From positions 806,001 through 870,000 of the forward strand of contig JBMNKL010000001.1 of the NCBI GenBank assembly GCA_050952225.1: 64,000 bases of DNA, read 5' to 3'. Positions 27,201 through 36,527 of the stretch are shown one piece after another. The notes beneath the pieces were generated by a model. It was not told where the DNA came from and did not search any database. It worked only from the letters and a program-made list of their open reading frames with translations. Each line of letters starts with the position of its first letter. The stretch's first letter is position 1. This DNA is from JBMNKL01 sp050952225. GTDB lineage: Bacteria > Bacillota > Clostridia > Acetivibrionales > DTU013. Position numbers and translations under genes: made by a program.

Positions 27201-27944
27201 ATAGCCACTCCGGTATTTGACGGGGCTTCCGAGAAAGATATTTTTGAGACGCTGAAAATGGCCGGCCTTCCTGAAGACGGAAAAACAGTGCTGTATGACG
27301 GAAGAACTGGTATGCCGTTTGATAACCGGGTTACGGTAGGCTACATGTATATGATGAAGCTGGCTCACCTGGTCGATGACAAGATTCACGCCCGTTCCAC
27401 GGGGCCGTATTCTCTTGTTACCCAGCAACCGCTCGGCGGAAAGGCGCAATTTGGAGGCCAGAGGTTCGGCGAAATGGAAGTATGGGCTCTTGAAGCATAT
27501 GGAGCCGCGTATACCTTGCAGGAAATCCTTACGGTTAAATCGGACGATGTCGTGGGAAGGGTAAAAACTTACGAAGCTATCGTCAAAGGCGAGAACGTGC
27601 CGGAACCGGGCATACCCGAATCGTTCAAGGTTTTGATAAAGGAACTCCAGAGCCTCGCGCTGGATGTCAAGGTATACACCGAGGAGCGTGAAGAAATAGC
27701 CATTAAGGAATCCTCCGAGGACGATATCGAGGAACTCAACGTGAATATCGAAGGGCGCGAGGATGAAGAGGAGCTGGAAGGTTACGGCGATATTCCTGAT
27801 GGATTGATTGACGAGGATATCGATATCGATGATTTTGATCTTGGTGAAATCGGGAATCCCGTGGAGAATCTTGATGATACGTTAGGTGAAGACCTGTTCA
27901 CCGATGACGATTTCGCGGACAACCTGGATGACGAGGATTTTTAG
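24207..27944 (+). CDS. rpoB: RNA polymerase subunit beta
   Basis: A 1245-residue catalytic subunit. Visible landmarks are the rifampicin region ([47 protein letters not shown]), wild-type at the usual resistance positions, then [14 protein letters not shown], the switch/active-site segment [15 protein letters not shown] and the C-terminal [24 protein letters not shown] clamp contact. Unlike the core family, it ends in a ~65-residue highly acidic tail rich in Asp/Glu ([20 protein letters not shown]...). ATGAGGTGA is the ribosome binding site. rpoC follows 16 bases later. Confidence 0.97.
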   Translation: [1245 protein letters not shown]

Positions 27945-27960
27945 AAAGGAGATCTGAGCC

Positions 27961-30900
27961 ATGCTTGAAATGAATAATTTTGACGCCATAAAGATTGGTC
28001 TGGCTTCCCCGGAGAAAATAAGAGAATGGTCCAGGGGCGAGGTTAAGAAACCGGAGACGATAAATTACAGGACGTTGAAGCCGGAAAGAGACGGCCTTTT
28101 CTGCGAAAGAATTTTTGGACCGCAAAAGGACTGGGAGTGCCATTGCGGTAAATATAAAAGGATAAGATACAAAGGTATTGTATGCGACAGGTGTGGGGTT
28201 GAAGTCACCCGCTCCAAGGTGAGGAGGGAGCGGATGGGCCATATTGAGCTGGCTGCGCCTGTTTCCCATATCTGGTACTTTAAGGGCATACCAAGCAGGA
28301 TGGGGCTTATCCTGGACATGTCGCCCAGGGCTCTGGAAAAAATACTATATTTTGCTGCTTATGTTGTTATTGACCCCGGCCAGACTCCGCTTTCCAAGAA
28401 ACAGGTCCTGACCGAGAGAGAATACAGGGACAGCCTGGAAAAATTCGGCTACAAGTTCAAGGCGGGCATGGGCGCGGAAGCCATAAAAGAATTGCTTATG
28501 GAAATTGATTTGGATGCCCTTTCGAAGGAATTACGGGCGGATTTGAAAGAGACAACGGGACAGAAAAGAATAAGAACCGTCAAGAGACTGGAAGTAGTCG
28601 AGGCCTTCAGGCTTTCGGGCAACAGGCCTGAGTGGATGATTTTGGATGTCATACCCGTCATTCCGCCGGAGCTTAGGCCGATGGTCCAGCTGGACGGGGG
28701 AAGATTTGCCACATCAGATCTCAACGACCTTTACAGGCGCGTGATTAACAGGAACAACCGCCTGAAGAGGCTACTTGATTTGGGAGCGCCTGATATAATC
28801 GTAAGAAACGAAAAAAGGATGCTGCAGGAAGCTGTTGATGCCCTTATAGACAACGGCAGAAGGGGAAGGCCCGTGACAGGCCCGGGGAACAGGCCGCTTA
28901 AATCGCTTTCGGACATGTTGAAAGGCAAACAGGGCCGTTTCCGCCAGAATCTGCTGGGCAAACGCGTTGACTATTCGGGACGCTCGGTTATTGTCGTAGG
29001 CCCCGAACTTAAAATATACCAGTGCGGGCTCCCGAAAGAAATGGCGCTGGAGCTGTTTAAACCTTTTGTGATGAAAAAACTTGTAAATGACGGGCTGGCA
29101 CATAATATTAAGAGTGCAAAAAGGATGGTCGAAAGAGTAAGGCCGGAGGTCTGGGATGTGCTGGAAGAGGTTATAAAGGAGCATCCTGTTTTGCTGAACC
29201 GCGCGCCTACGCTTCACAGGCTTGGGATACAGGCTTTTGAGCCTGTGCTGGTCGAGGGCAAGGCTATAAAGCTGCATCCGCTGGTATGTACGGCATATAA
29301 TGCGGACTTTGACGGAGACCAGATGGCGGTGCATGTACCTTTATCCGCCGAAGCTCAGGCCGAGGCCAGGTTCCTCATGCTGTCGGCGAACAACCTGCTT
29401 GCCCCCAAGGACGGAAGGCCTATTACCGTTCCGACCCAGGACATGGTTCTTGGCATTTATTACATGACCATGGAACGTGAGGGCGAATTGGGCGAAGGCA
29501 GCTCGTTTGGTTCGTATGAAGAGGCGTTAATGGCTTATGACGAAGGATATATTGGCCTGCATGCAAAAATAAACGTCAGAATGGAAAAGACGCTGGACGA
29601 CGGTAAAAAAGGTTCAAAAGTAATAACCACCACTGTCGGCAGGCTTATATTTAATGAAGCCATTCCACAGGATCTTGGATTTGTTGACAGGTCCGACCCT
29701 GAAAAAATGTTCGACCTCGAAGTTGATACGCTCGTGACCAAGAAAGAACTTGGAAAGATCATAGACAGGTGCATAAAAGTGCATGGCACGACCGAGACGG
29801 CTATTGTGCTTGACAAGATCAAGACGCTGGGATACAGGTATTCCACCAAGGGTGCCATTACAGTGGGTATCACCGACATGGTTATCCCGGAGGTCAAACA
29901 GAAATATATAAAAGAAACCGAACAAAAAATTGAAAACATAACAAAGATGTATAAGAGAGGGCTTATTTCGGAGGAGGAAAGATACAATTCGATTATACAG
30001 GCCTGGACCGAAACCGGAGAAAATCTCACGCAGGCTTTACTGCAGACCCTTGACAAGTTCAATCCGATTTTCATGATGTCACAATCGGGCGCAAGGGGCA
30101 GCATAAGCCAGATAAAGCAGCTTTCCGGTATGAGAGGGCTGATGGCCGATACTTCCGGTAAAACGCTTGAAATCCCGATAAGGGCGAATTTCCGTGAAGG
30201 ATTGAACGTGCTGGAGTACTTCATTTCCACGCACGGCGCCAGGAAAGGTCTTGCCGACACAGCGTTAAGGACTGCCGATTCAGGCTACCTGACCCGCCGC
30301 CTTGTCGACGTAAGCCAGGATGTTATTGTAAGGGAGGCAGACTGCGGCACAAGGAAAGGTATAGAAGTAGGCGATGTTAAAGACGGAAGCGAAATTATAG
30401 AGAGCTTGTACGAAAGACTTGTGGGCAGGTATACTGTTGAACCTGTTTTGCACCCTGAAACGGGAGAAGTTATTGTTGAAGGAGATAAGAGGATTACCGA
30501 TACGGATGCCGAAAGGATTGTAGATGCCGGTTTAAAGAAAGTCAAGATCAGGTCCATACTGACCTGCCATTCCGAATATGGCGTATGCGCCAAGTGTTAC
30601 GGGGCAAACCTGGCTACCGGCGAAGATGTTAATGTGGGTGAAGCGGTGGGTATTATCGCAGCGCAGTCAATAGGCGAGCCCGGTACGCAGCTGACAATGA
30701 GAACCTTCCATACGGGTGGTGTGGCCGGTGATGATATTACACAGGGTCTTCCCCGTGTCGAAGAGCTCTTTGAAGCGAGAAAACCCAAAGGGCTTGCCAT
30801 TATTTCGGAGATTAGCGGCACGGTAAGAATAAACGACACGAAGAAAAAGAGAGAAGTAATCGTAACGAACGAAAACGGAGAGTCGCGCACCTACATGATA

Positions 30901-31461
30901 CCCTACGGGTCCAGGATAAAGGTTTACAACGGCGATACCGTGGAAGCGGGGGACGAAATCACCGAGGGCTCCGTGAATCCTCATGATATACTTAAAATAA
31001 AAGGCGTAGAAGCCGTTCAGGCATATTTGCTGCAGGAAGTCCAAAGGGTTTACAGGCTGCAGGGCGTCGACATTAACGACAAACATATAGAAGTTATCAT
31101 CCGGCAAATGCTCAGGAAGGTAAAGGTTGATGATCCCGGAGATACAAATATGCTTCCCGGGGGACTGGTGGATATGTTTGATTTCGAGGCGGAAAATGCC
31201 AGGGTTGAAGCGGAAGGACTGAGGCCTGCAACAGGAAAGCGGGCGCTGCTGGGTATTACGAAAGCGTCGCTGGCAACGGAGTCGTTCTTGTCGGCGGCAT
31301 CTTTCCAGGAAACCACGAGGGTATTGACCGAAGCCGCAATCAAGGGCAAGGTTGACCCGCTGGTCGGGTTGAAGGAAAACGTGATAATCGGCAAGCTTAT
31401 CCCGGCAGGTACCGGTATGAGCAGGTACAAGGACATAAGCATAAGTACCGTTACCGAGTAA
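27961..31461 (+). CDS. rpoC: RNA polymerase subunit beta'
   Basis: A 1166-residue subunit holding the catalytic metal site NADFDGDQM at about residues 446-454. The N-terminal zinc motif has four Cys around CHCGKYKRIRYKGIVCDRCGVEV, the second zinc site is C-T-C-H/CAKCYG near 870-900, and the bridge/trigger region includes GEPGTQLTMRTFHTGG. AAAGGAG lies before ATG 27961. Length is normal for clostridia. Confidence 0.97.
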   Translation: MLEMNNFDAIKIGLASPEKIREWSRGEVKKPETINYRTLKPERDGLFCERIFGPQKDWECHCGKYKRIRYKGIVCDRCGVEVTRSKVRRERMGHIELAAPVSHIWYFKGIPSRMGLILDMSPRALEKILYFAAYVVIDPGQTPLSKKQVLTEREYRDSLEKFGYKFKAGMGAEAIKELLMEIDLDALSKELRADLKETTGQKRIRTVKRLEVVEAFRLSGNRPEWMILDVIPVIPPELRPMVQLDGGRFATSDLNDLYRRVINRNNRLKRLLDLGAPDIIVRNEKRMLQEAVDALIDNGRRGRPVTGPGNRPLKSLSDMLKGKQGRFRQNLLGKRVDYSGRSVIVVGPELKIYQCGLPKEMALELFKPFVMKKLVNDGLAHNIKSAKRMVERVRPEVWDVLEEVIKEHPVLLNRAPTLHRLGIQAFEPVLVEGKAIKLHPLVCTAYNADFDGDQMAVHVPLSAEAQAEARFLMLSANNLLAPKDGRPITVPTQDMVLGIYYMTMEREGELGEGSSFGSYEEALMAYDEGYIGLHAKINVRMEKTLDDGKKGSKVITTTVGRLIFNEAIPQDLGFVDRSDPEKMFDLEVDTLVTKKELGKIIDRCIKVHGTTETAIVLDKIKTLGYRYSTKGAITVGITDMVIPEVKQKYIKETEQKIENITKMYKRGLISEEERYNSIIQAWTETGENLTQALLQTLDKFNPIFMMSQSGARGSISQIKQLSGMRGLMADTSGKTLEIPIRANFREGLNVLEYFISTHGARKGLADTALRTADSGYLTRRLVDVSQDVIVREADCGTRKGIEVGDVKDGSEIIESLYERLVGRYTVEPVLHPETGEVIVEGDKRITDTDAERIVDAGLKKVKIRSILTCHSEYGVCAKCYGANLATGEDVNVGEAVGIIAAQSIGEPGTQLTMRTFHTGGVAGDDITQGLPRVEELFEARKPKGLAIISEISGTVRINDTKKKREVIVTNENGESRTYMIPYGSRIKVYNGDTVEAGDEITEGSVNPHDILKIKGVEAVQAYLLQEVQRVYRLQGVDINDKHIEVIIRQMLRKVKVDDPGDTNMLPGGLVDMFDFEAENARVEAEGLRPATGKRALLGITKASLATESFLSAASFQETTRVLTEAAIKGKVDPLVGLKENVIIGKLIPAGTGMSRYKDISISTVTE

Positions 31462-31490
31462 GGATGACGGCGGTGTAACTTGTGCAACAA

Positions 31491-31526
31491 GCAAAGGATT
31501 GGCCGGGGCTTGCGAATCCTTTTGCT
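31491..31526 (+). terminator. Terminator after rpoC
   Basis: GCAAAGGATT (31491-31500) pairs with AATCCTTTTGC (31515-31525) around a GC-rich loop; the T-rich strand is short. It overlaps the -35 box of the next promoter. Confidence 0.6.
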
Positions 31527-31555
31527 TGACAAACAGCGAACTGCGGTGATAAAAT
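31526..31555 (+). promoter_or_regulatory. Sigma-A promoter of the L7Ae-rpsL-rpsG-fusA-tuf unit
   Basis: TTGACA at 31526-31531 and TAAAAT at 31550-31555, spacer 18. It gives a ~120-base leader before the L7Ae-like gene. Confidence 0.7.
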
Positions 31556-31610
31556 ATCTGAGTGCAAATTTTGAGATGCTTATGAAGCCGTTTATTGATT
31601 ATTATAATAA

Positions 31611-31658
31611 TAGCCGTAGACAGCTTGGGCCAGTGGTGGCTGTTAAAGCCAGCGGCTA
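31611..31658 (+). other. Structured leader of the L7Ae-like gene
   Basis: TAGCCG (31611-31616) pairs with CGGCTA (31653-31658). Inside it, ACAGC (31620-31624) pairs with GCTGT (31639-31643), leaving an asymmetric purine-rich internal loop. The 5' strand CCGTAGACAGC resembles the same strand of the L10 leader. The structure ends about 9 bases before the ribosome binding site, so autogenous control by a ribosomal protein is possible (inference). Confidence 0.4.
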
Positions 31659-31681
31659 ATGGTGAAGGAAGGTGCATTTCT

Positions 31682-31927
31682 GTGCTTGAGCTTTTGAAAA
31701 GCCGCAACAAGGCCATAGGCATAAAGCAGACCCTTAGAGCGGTAGAGAATGATATGGCCGGCAAGGTTTATATTGCCAGGGATGCAGATGAAAAGATAAC
31801 AGGAAAGCTGAAGGAATTCTGCCTTTCCAAAGAGGTTGAAATAGAGTATGTTGATACCATGAAGCAACTTGGCAAGGCAGCCGGGATTGAAGTTGGCGCT
31901 TCGGCGGTTTGCCTGCTGAAGGAATAA
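31682..31927 (+). CDS. rplGB: L7Ae-family ribosomal/K-turn-binding protein
   Basis: An 81-residue protein, VLELLKSRNKAIGIKQTLRAVEND..., with the L7Ae/L30e fold signature KVYIARDAD...CLSKEVEIEYVDTMKQLGKAAGIEVGASAVCLL. Bacillus YbxF, its counterpart at this site, binds K-turn RNA. GTG 31682 is chosen because GGAAGGTG lies 8 bases upstream; longer readings add an implausible hydrophobic N-terminus. It precedes rpsL, as in many Firmicutes. Confidence 0.92.
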   Translation: MLELLKSRNKAIGIKQTLRAVENDMAGKVYIARDADEKITGKLKEFCLSKEVEIEYVDTMKQLGKAAGIEVGASAVCLLKE

Positions 31928-32038
31928 AAGGCGCCGGCACAGTTTGCAACCGGGGAATGACATGGAAGAGAACGGATGCGGCTTTAAGAGAGAGCAACAC
32001 TAAAATTGATATAATAATAAAGCAAAGGAGGTGTATTA

Positions 32039-32464
32039 ATGCCGACATTTAATCAGATGGTCAGAAAGGGCAGGAAAGTGGTCAAATATAAGTCTCACGC
32101 ACCGGCGCTTCAGATCAGTTACAACACTCTGAAGAAGAAGTATATTGACGCAAACTCGCCACAAAAGCGGGGCGTTTGCACGGTCGTAAGAACAACAACT
32201 CCCAAGAAGCCAAACTCAGCCTTGAGGAAGGTAGCCAGGGTACGGCTGACCAACGGTATTGAAGTTACCGCGTATATCCCCGGGATTGGCCACAATCTGC
32301 AAGAACACAGCGTTGTGCTTATAAGAGGCGGCAGGGTAAAGGATCTGCCAGGTGTCAGGTACCACATTGTCAGGGGTACGCTTGACACTGCGGGTGTGGC
32401 GAACAGAATGCAGGCCCGTTCCAAGTATGGGGCAAAGAGGCCAAAAACGAGCGCCGCGAAGTAG
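32039..32464 (+). CDS. rpsL: 30S ribosomal protein S12
   Basis: A 141-residue decoding-site protein, MPTFNQMVRKGR in type. The loops TTTPKKPNSALRKVARVRL and GGRVKDLPGVRYHIVRGTLD contain the usual wild-type residues at streptomycin-resistance positions. AAAGGAGGTG precedes ATG 32039. The 175-base gap to rpsG holds a small AGGAG/CTCCT hairpin at about 32596-32613 and no gene. Confidence 0.97.
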   Translation: MPTFNQMVRKGRKVVKYKSHAPALQISYNTLKKKYIDANSPQKRGVCTVVRTTTPKKPNSALRKVARVRLTNGIEVTAYIPGIGHNLQEHSVVLIRGGRVKDLPGVRYHIVRGTLDTAGVANRMQARSKYGAKRPKTSAAK

Positions 32465-32639
32465 TAATGCGGTGCCGGAGCCATAATAACGGAATGGGAA
32501 TAATAAGTGCTAAGTATTTTTATATAGATAACGACAATTATTTATATATGCACATACTGACGCACTGACGAGAACATTCAGGTTCCGAGTACCTCAGGAG
32601 GATGATGTCTCCTAACAATTGTCAAAGGAGGGAAGTAGA

Positions 32640-33110
32640 GTGCCGAGGAAAGGACATGTTCCAAAAAGAGATGTTTTACCGGATCCTATATACAATGATA
32701 AGGTTGTCACAAAACTGATAAATAATATAATGCTGGACGGGAAAAAAGGCCTGGCGCAAAAAATCTGCTATGAGGCCTTCGACATTATCAGGGAAAAGAC
32801 AGGAAAGGATCCGCTGGAAGTTTTTGAACAAGCCATGAACAACATAATGCCTGTCCTGGAAGTAAAGGCCAGAAGGGTAGGCGGTGCGACCTACCAGGTT
32901 CCTATTGAAGTCAGGCCTGACAGAAGGCAGGCCCTGGGATTGAGGTGGCTGGTGAATTATGCCCGTGAAAGAGGCGAAAAGACCATGAAAGAGAGGCTTG
33001 CGGCTGAAATCATGGATGCAGCCAACGGAGTAGGCGGGGCATTTAAGAAAAAAGAAGACACGCACAAGATGGCGGAAGCCAACAAGGCTTTTGCCCACTA
33101 CCGGTGGTAA
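32640..33110 (+). CDS. rpsG: 30S ribosomal protein S7
   Basis: A 156-residue head protein that starts MPRKGHVPKRDVLPDPIYND and ends KMAEANKAFAHYRW. It nucleates 30S head assembly. GTG 32640 is chosen because AAAGGAGGG lies 8 bases upstream and the family starts with PRKG; an upstream in-frame codon would add seven atypical residues. Confidence 0.96.
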   Translation: MPRKGHVPKRDVLPDPIYNDKVVTKLINNIMLDGKKGLAQKICYEAFDIIREKTGKDPLEVFEQAMNNIMPVLEVKARRVGGATYQVPIEVRPDRRQALGLRWLVNYARERGEKTMKERLAAEIMDAANGVGGAFKKKEDTHKMAEANKAFAHYRW

Positions 33111-33158
33111 TGTTAATGCCGGGAAAATTGAACTTATCGGGAAAGAAAGGAGGAAACC

Positions 33159-35222
33159 ATGCCCAGGCGGTTTAGTTTGGAGAACACCAGGAATATCGGT
33201 ATTATGGCCCATATTGATGCCGGCAAGACTACTACGACCGAGCGTATACTTTTTTATACCGGCAGGCTCCATAGAATGGGGGAAGTTCACGAAGGCGCCG
33301 CTACCATGGACTTCATGGAGCAGGAGCAGGAACGTGGGATAACCATATCTTCCGCTGCTACTACAGCGCAATGGAAAGGCGCTAGGATAAACATTATTGA
33401 TACGCCGGGGCACGTTGATTTTACTGTTGAGGTTGAAAGGTCTCTTAGAATTCTCGATGGTTCTGTAACGGTATTTTGTGCAAAAGGCGGGGTGGAATCC
33501 CAGTCCGAAACCGTATGGAGGCAAGCCGACAAGTATAATGTACCTCGCATTGCATATGTTAATAAAATGGATATAATGGGCGCTGATTTCTTTAATGTGA
33601 TACAGATGATGAAGGACAGGCTGAAAGCGAATGCAGTGCCTATACAGCTACCCATAGGAAAAGAGGATAATTTCCGCGGCATAGTGGATCTGGTGGAGAA
33701 GAAGGCCGTATTCTATCTTGACGACCTGGGGAAGGTGCTGGACGAAGAGCCCGTGCCGGACGATATGGTTGACATGGTCGAGGAATATCATGGCAAATTA
33801 CTTGAAGCCATCGCCGAGTACGATGATAATATAATGCAAAAATACATCGAAGGGGAAGAGATTTCAGCGGATGAAATCCGTGCCGGCATCAGAAAGGCAA
33901 CTATTTCGGCGAGCATGATACCGGTAACATGCGGGTCGTCTTACAGGAATAAAGGCGTACAGCAGTTGCTGGATGCAATTGTCTACTATATGCCTTCGCC
34001 GCTTGACATTCCGCCTATCAAGGGAGTGACAGCGGACGGCGAGACGATAGTCGAAAGGCCGGCAAACGACGACGAGCCTTTTTCCGCCCTGGCGTTCAAG
34101 ATTGTAACGGATCCGTATGTCGGAAGGCTATGCTATTTCAGGGTATATTCAGGCAAACTGAAAACAGGGTCGTATATACTTAATTCTACGAAAAATAAAA
34201 AGGAACGCATTGGAAGGATATTGCTGATGCACGCAAACCACCGCGAAGACACCGACATGGTTTTTGCCGGGGATATTGCGGCGGCGGTGGGACTAAAGGA
34301 TACCAGCACGGGAGATACTCTGTGCAGCGAGGATGCGCCGGTAATACTTGAATCCATGGAATTTCCGGAACCGGTTATCCATATAGCGGTAGAGCCCAAA
34401 ACCAAGGCAGGACAGGAAAAGATGGTTGCCGCACTTGCAAAGCTGGCGGAAGAAGACCCTACATTCAAAGCGCGTATGGATCCCGATACGGGACAGACGA
34501 TCATTTCCGGGATGGGAGAATTGCACCTGGAGATACTTGTTGACAGGATGATGAGGGAGTTTAAGGTCGAAGCCAACGTCGGTCAGCCACAGGTAGCGTA
34601 TAAAGAAACCATACGCAAAGCGGTCAAGGCCGAAGGCAAGTTTATAAGGCAAACGGGCGGTCATGGACAGTACGGACATTGTGTACTGGAAATTGAACCC
34701 CAGGAGCCTGGCAGCGGCTATACTTTTATTAACAAGATTGCAGGAGGAGTAATTCCGAAGGAATATATTCCCGCAATCGACGAAGGCGTACAGGACGCGA
34801 TGCAGAACGGAGTACTGGGCGGCTACCAGGTGCTGGACGTTAAGGTGACGCTCGTGGACGGTTCGTACCATGAAGTTGATTCAACAGAGATGGCATTCAG
34901 GATAGCAGGTTCAATGGCATTCAAGGAAGGATGCCGGAAAGCTGACCCAGTGTTGCTGGAGCCCGTTATGAAAGTTGATGTGGTTGTACCGGAAGTATAC
35001 CTGGGTGATGTAATGGGTGATTTGAATGCCCGCAGGGGCAGGATAGAAGGTATAGAGAGCAGGGGAGGCGCACAGGTTATTTATGCCGTAGCACCGCTTT
35101 CCAGCATGTTCGGTTACGCCACGGAGCTTCGCTCCAGGACACAGGGAAGAGGCGTATTTACAATGCACTTCAGCCACTATGAAGAGGTTCCGAAACAAAT
35201 ACAGGAATCTATTCTTAAGTGA
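33159..35222 (+). CDS. fusA: Elongation factor G
   Basis: A 687-residue translocase GTPase. G1 AHIDAGKTTTTERI, G2 RGITISSAATT, G3 DTPGHVDFT and G4 NKMD in the N-terminal domain, then domains II-V, including the domain IV segment GGHGQYGHCVLEIEP and the C-terminal RTQGRGVFTMHFSHYEEVPK. AGAAAGGAGG precedes ATG 33159, 48 bases after rpsG. Confidence 0.97.
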   Translation: MPRRFSLENTRNIGIMAHIDAGKTTTTERILFYTGRLHRMGEVHEGAATMDFMEQEQERGITISSAATTAQWKGARINIIDTPGHVDFTVEVERSLRILDGSVTVFCAKGGVESQSETVWRQADKYNVPRIAYVNKMDIMGADFFNVIQMMKDRLKANAVPIQLPIGKEDNFRGIVDLVEKKAVFYLDDLGKVLDEEPVPDDMVDMVEEYHGKLLEAIAEYDDNIMQKYIEGEEISADEIRAGIRKATISASMIPVTCGSSYRNKGVQQLLDAIVYYMPSPLDIPPIKGVTADGETIVERPANDDEPFSALAFKIVTDPYVGRLCYFRVYSGKLKTGSYILNSTKNKKERIGRILLMHANHREDTDMVFAGDIAAAVGLKDTSTGDTLCSEDAPVILESMEFPEPVIHIAVEPKTKAGQEKMVAALAKLAEEDPTFKARMDPDTGQTIISGMGELHLEILVDRMMREFKVEANVGQPQVAYKETIRKAVKAEGKFIRQTGGHGQYGHCVLEIEPQEPGSGYTFINKIAGGVIPKEYIPAIDEGVQDAMQNGVLGGYQVLDVKVTLVDGSYHEVDSTEMAFRIAGSMAFKEGCRKADPVLLEPVMKVDVVVPEVYLGDVMGDLNARRGRIEGIESRGGAQVIYAVAPLSSMFGYATELRSRTQGRGVFTMHFSHYEEVPKQIQESILK

Positions 35223-35285
35223 GCAAAATATACAAATTAATATAATCATTCAGTTATAAACTGAACAAGGGAGGAGAATTAAAAA

Positions 35286-36488
35286 ATGGGTAAGGCCAAA
35301 TTTGAAAGAACAAAACCCCACGTTAACATTGGAACCATTGGGCACGTTGACCATGGTAAGACTACGTTGACAGCAGCTATAACAAAGGTGCTGGGTTTCC
35401 AGGGCAAAGCACAATTTACTGCATATGACCAGATTGATAAGGCTCCTGAAGAAAAAGCAAGGGGTATTACGATCTCAACGTCCCACGTTGAGTATGAGAC
35501 GGACAACAGGCATTATGCACATGTCGATTGCCCGGGTCACGCGGACTACGTAAAGAACATGATCACCGGTGCCGCACAGATGGATGGCGCTATCCTGGTT
35601 GTCTCCGCAGCGGACGGCCCGATGCCCCAGACCAGGGAGCATATACTTCTTGCGCGCCAGGTTGGTGTTCCATATATCGTAGTATTCCTTAACAAATGCG
35701 ATATGGTAGACGACGAAGAACTCATTGAACTCGTTGAGATGGAAGTCAGGGAACTTCTGAGCGCCTATGAGTTCGACGGTGACAACATTCCAATAATCAG
35801 GGGCTCCGCGCTGGTTGCTCTCGAATGCACATCAACCGATATCAATGCGCCGGAATACAAGCCTATCGTGGACCTTATGGCGGCTGCGGACAAATACATT
35901 CCTGAACCGCAGAGGCCTATCGATAAACCGTTTGCAATGTCCATCGAGGACGTGTTCTCAATTACCGGCCGCGGAACTGTCGTTACCGGCAGGGTTGAAA
36001 GAGGCAAGGTAAAGGTTGGCGACGAAGTTGAAATAGTCGGTTTGATGGATGCTCCGAGGAAGACCGTTGTAACCGGTGTTGAGATGTTCAGGAAGCTTCT
36101 TGACGAGGCTGTTGCCGGCGATAATATAGGCTGCCTGTTAAGGGGTATCCAGAGAGATGAAGTGCAGAGAGGTCAGGTACTCGCAAAGCCTGGTTCCATT
36201 AAGCCGCATACTCATTTCAAGGGACAGGTTTATGTTCTTACCAAGGAAGAGGGCGGAAGGCATACTCCATTCTTCAGTGGCTACAGGCCGCAGTTCTATT
36301 TCAGGACAACCGACGTCACCGGTGTGGCTGAGCTTCCTGAAGGCGTTGAAATGTGCATGCCTGGCGACCACGTTGAAATGACTATCAAGCTGATTACGCC
36401 CATCGCCATTGAAGAAGGGCTGAGATTCGCCATACGCGAAGGCGGAAGGACCGTAGGCTCAGGCACTGTTACCAGCGTTATCGAGTAA
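35286..36488 (+). CDS. tuf: Elongation factor Tu
   Basis: A 400-residue GTPase that delivers aminoacyl-tRNA. G1 GHVDHGKTTL, switch region RGITISTSHVEYET, DCPGHADYVKNMITGAAQMDGAILVVSAADGPMPQT, G4 NKCD, then domains II and III ending GGRTVGSGTVTSVIE. A strong ribosome binding site (GGGAGGA) precedes ATG 35286. A long-stem terminator follows. Confidence 0.98.
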   Translation: MGKAKFERTKPHVNIGTIGHVDHGKTTLTAAITKVLGFQGKAQFTAYDQIDKAPEEKARGITISTSHVEYETDNRHYAHVDCPGHADYVKNMITGAAQMDGAILVVSAADGPMPQTREHILLARQVGVPYIVVFLNKCDMVDDEELIELVEMEVRELLSAYEFDGDNIPIIRGSALVALECTSTDINAPEYKPIVDLMAAADKYIPEPQRPIDKPFAMSIEDVFSITGRGTVVTGRVERGKVKVGDEVEIVGLMDAPRKTVVTGVEMFRKLLDEAVAGDNIGCLLRGIQRDEVQRGQVLAKPGSIKPHTHFKGQVYVLTKEEGGRHTPFFSGYRPQFYFRTTDVTGVAELPEGVEMCMPGDHVEMTIKLITPIAIEEGLRFAIREGGRTVGSGTVTSVIE

Positions 36489-36527
36489 TACTGGCAACTA
36501 AAAAGGGATATTAATATTATCGGACTC

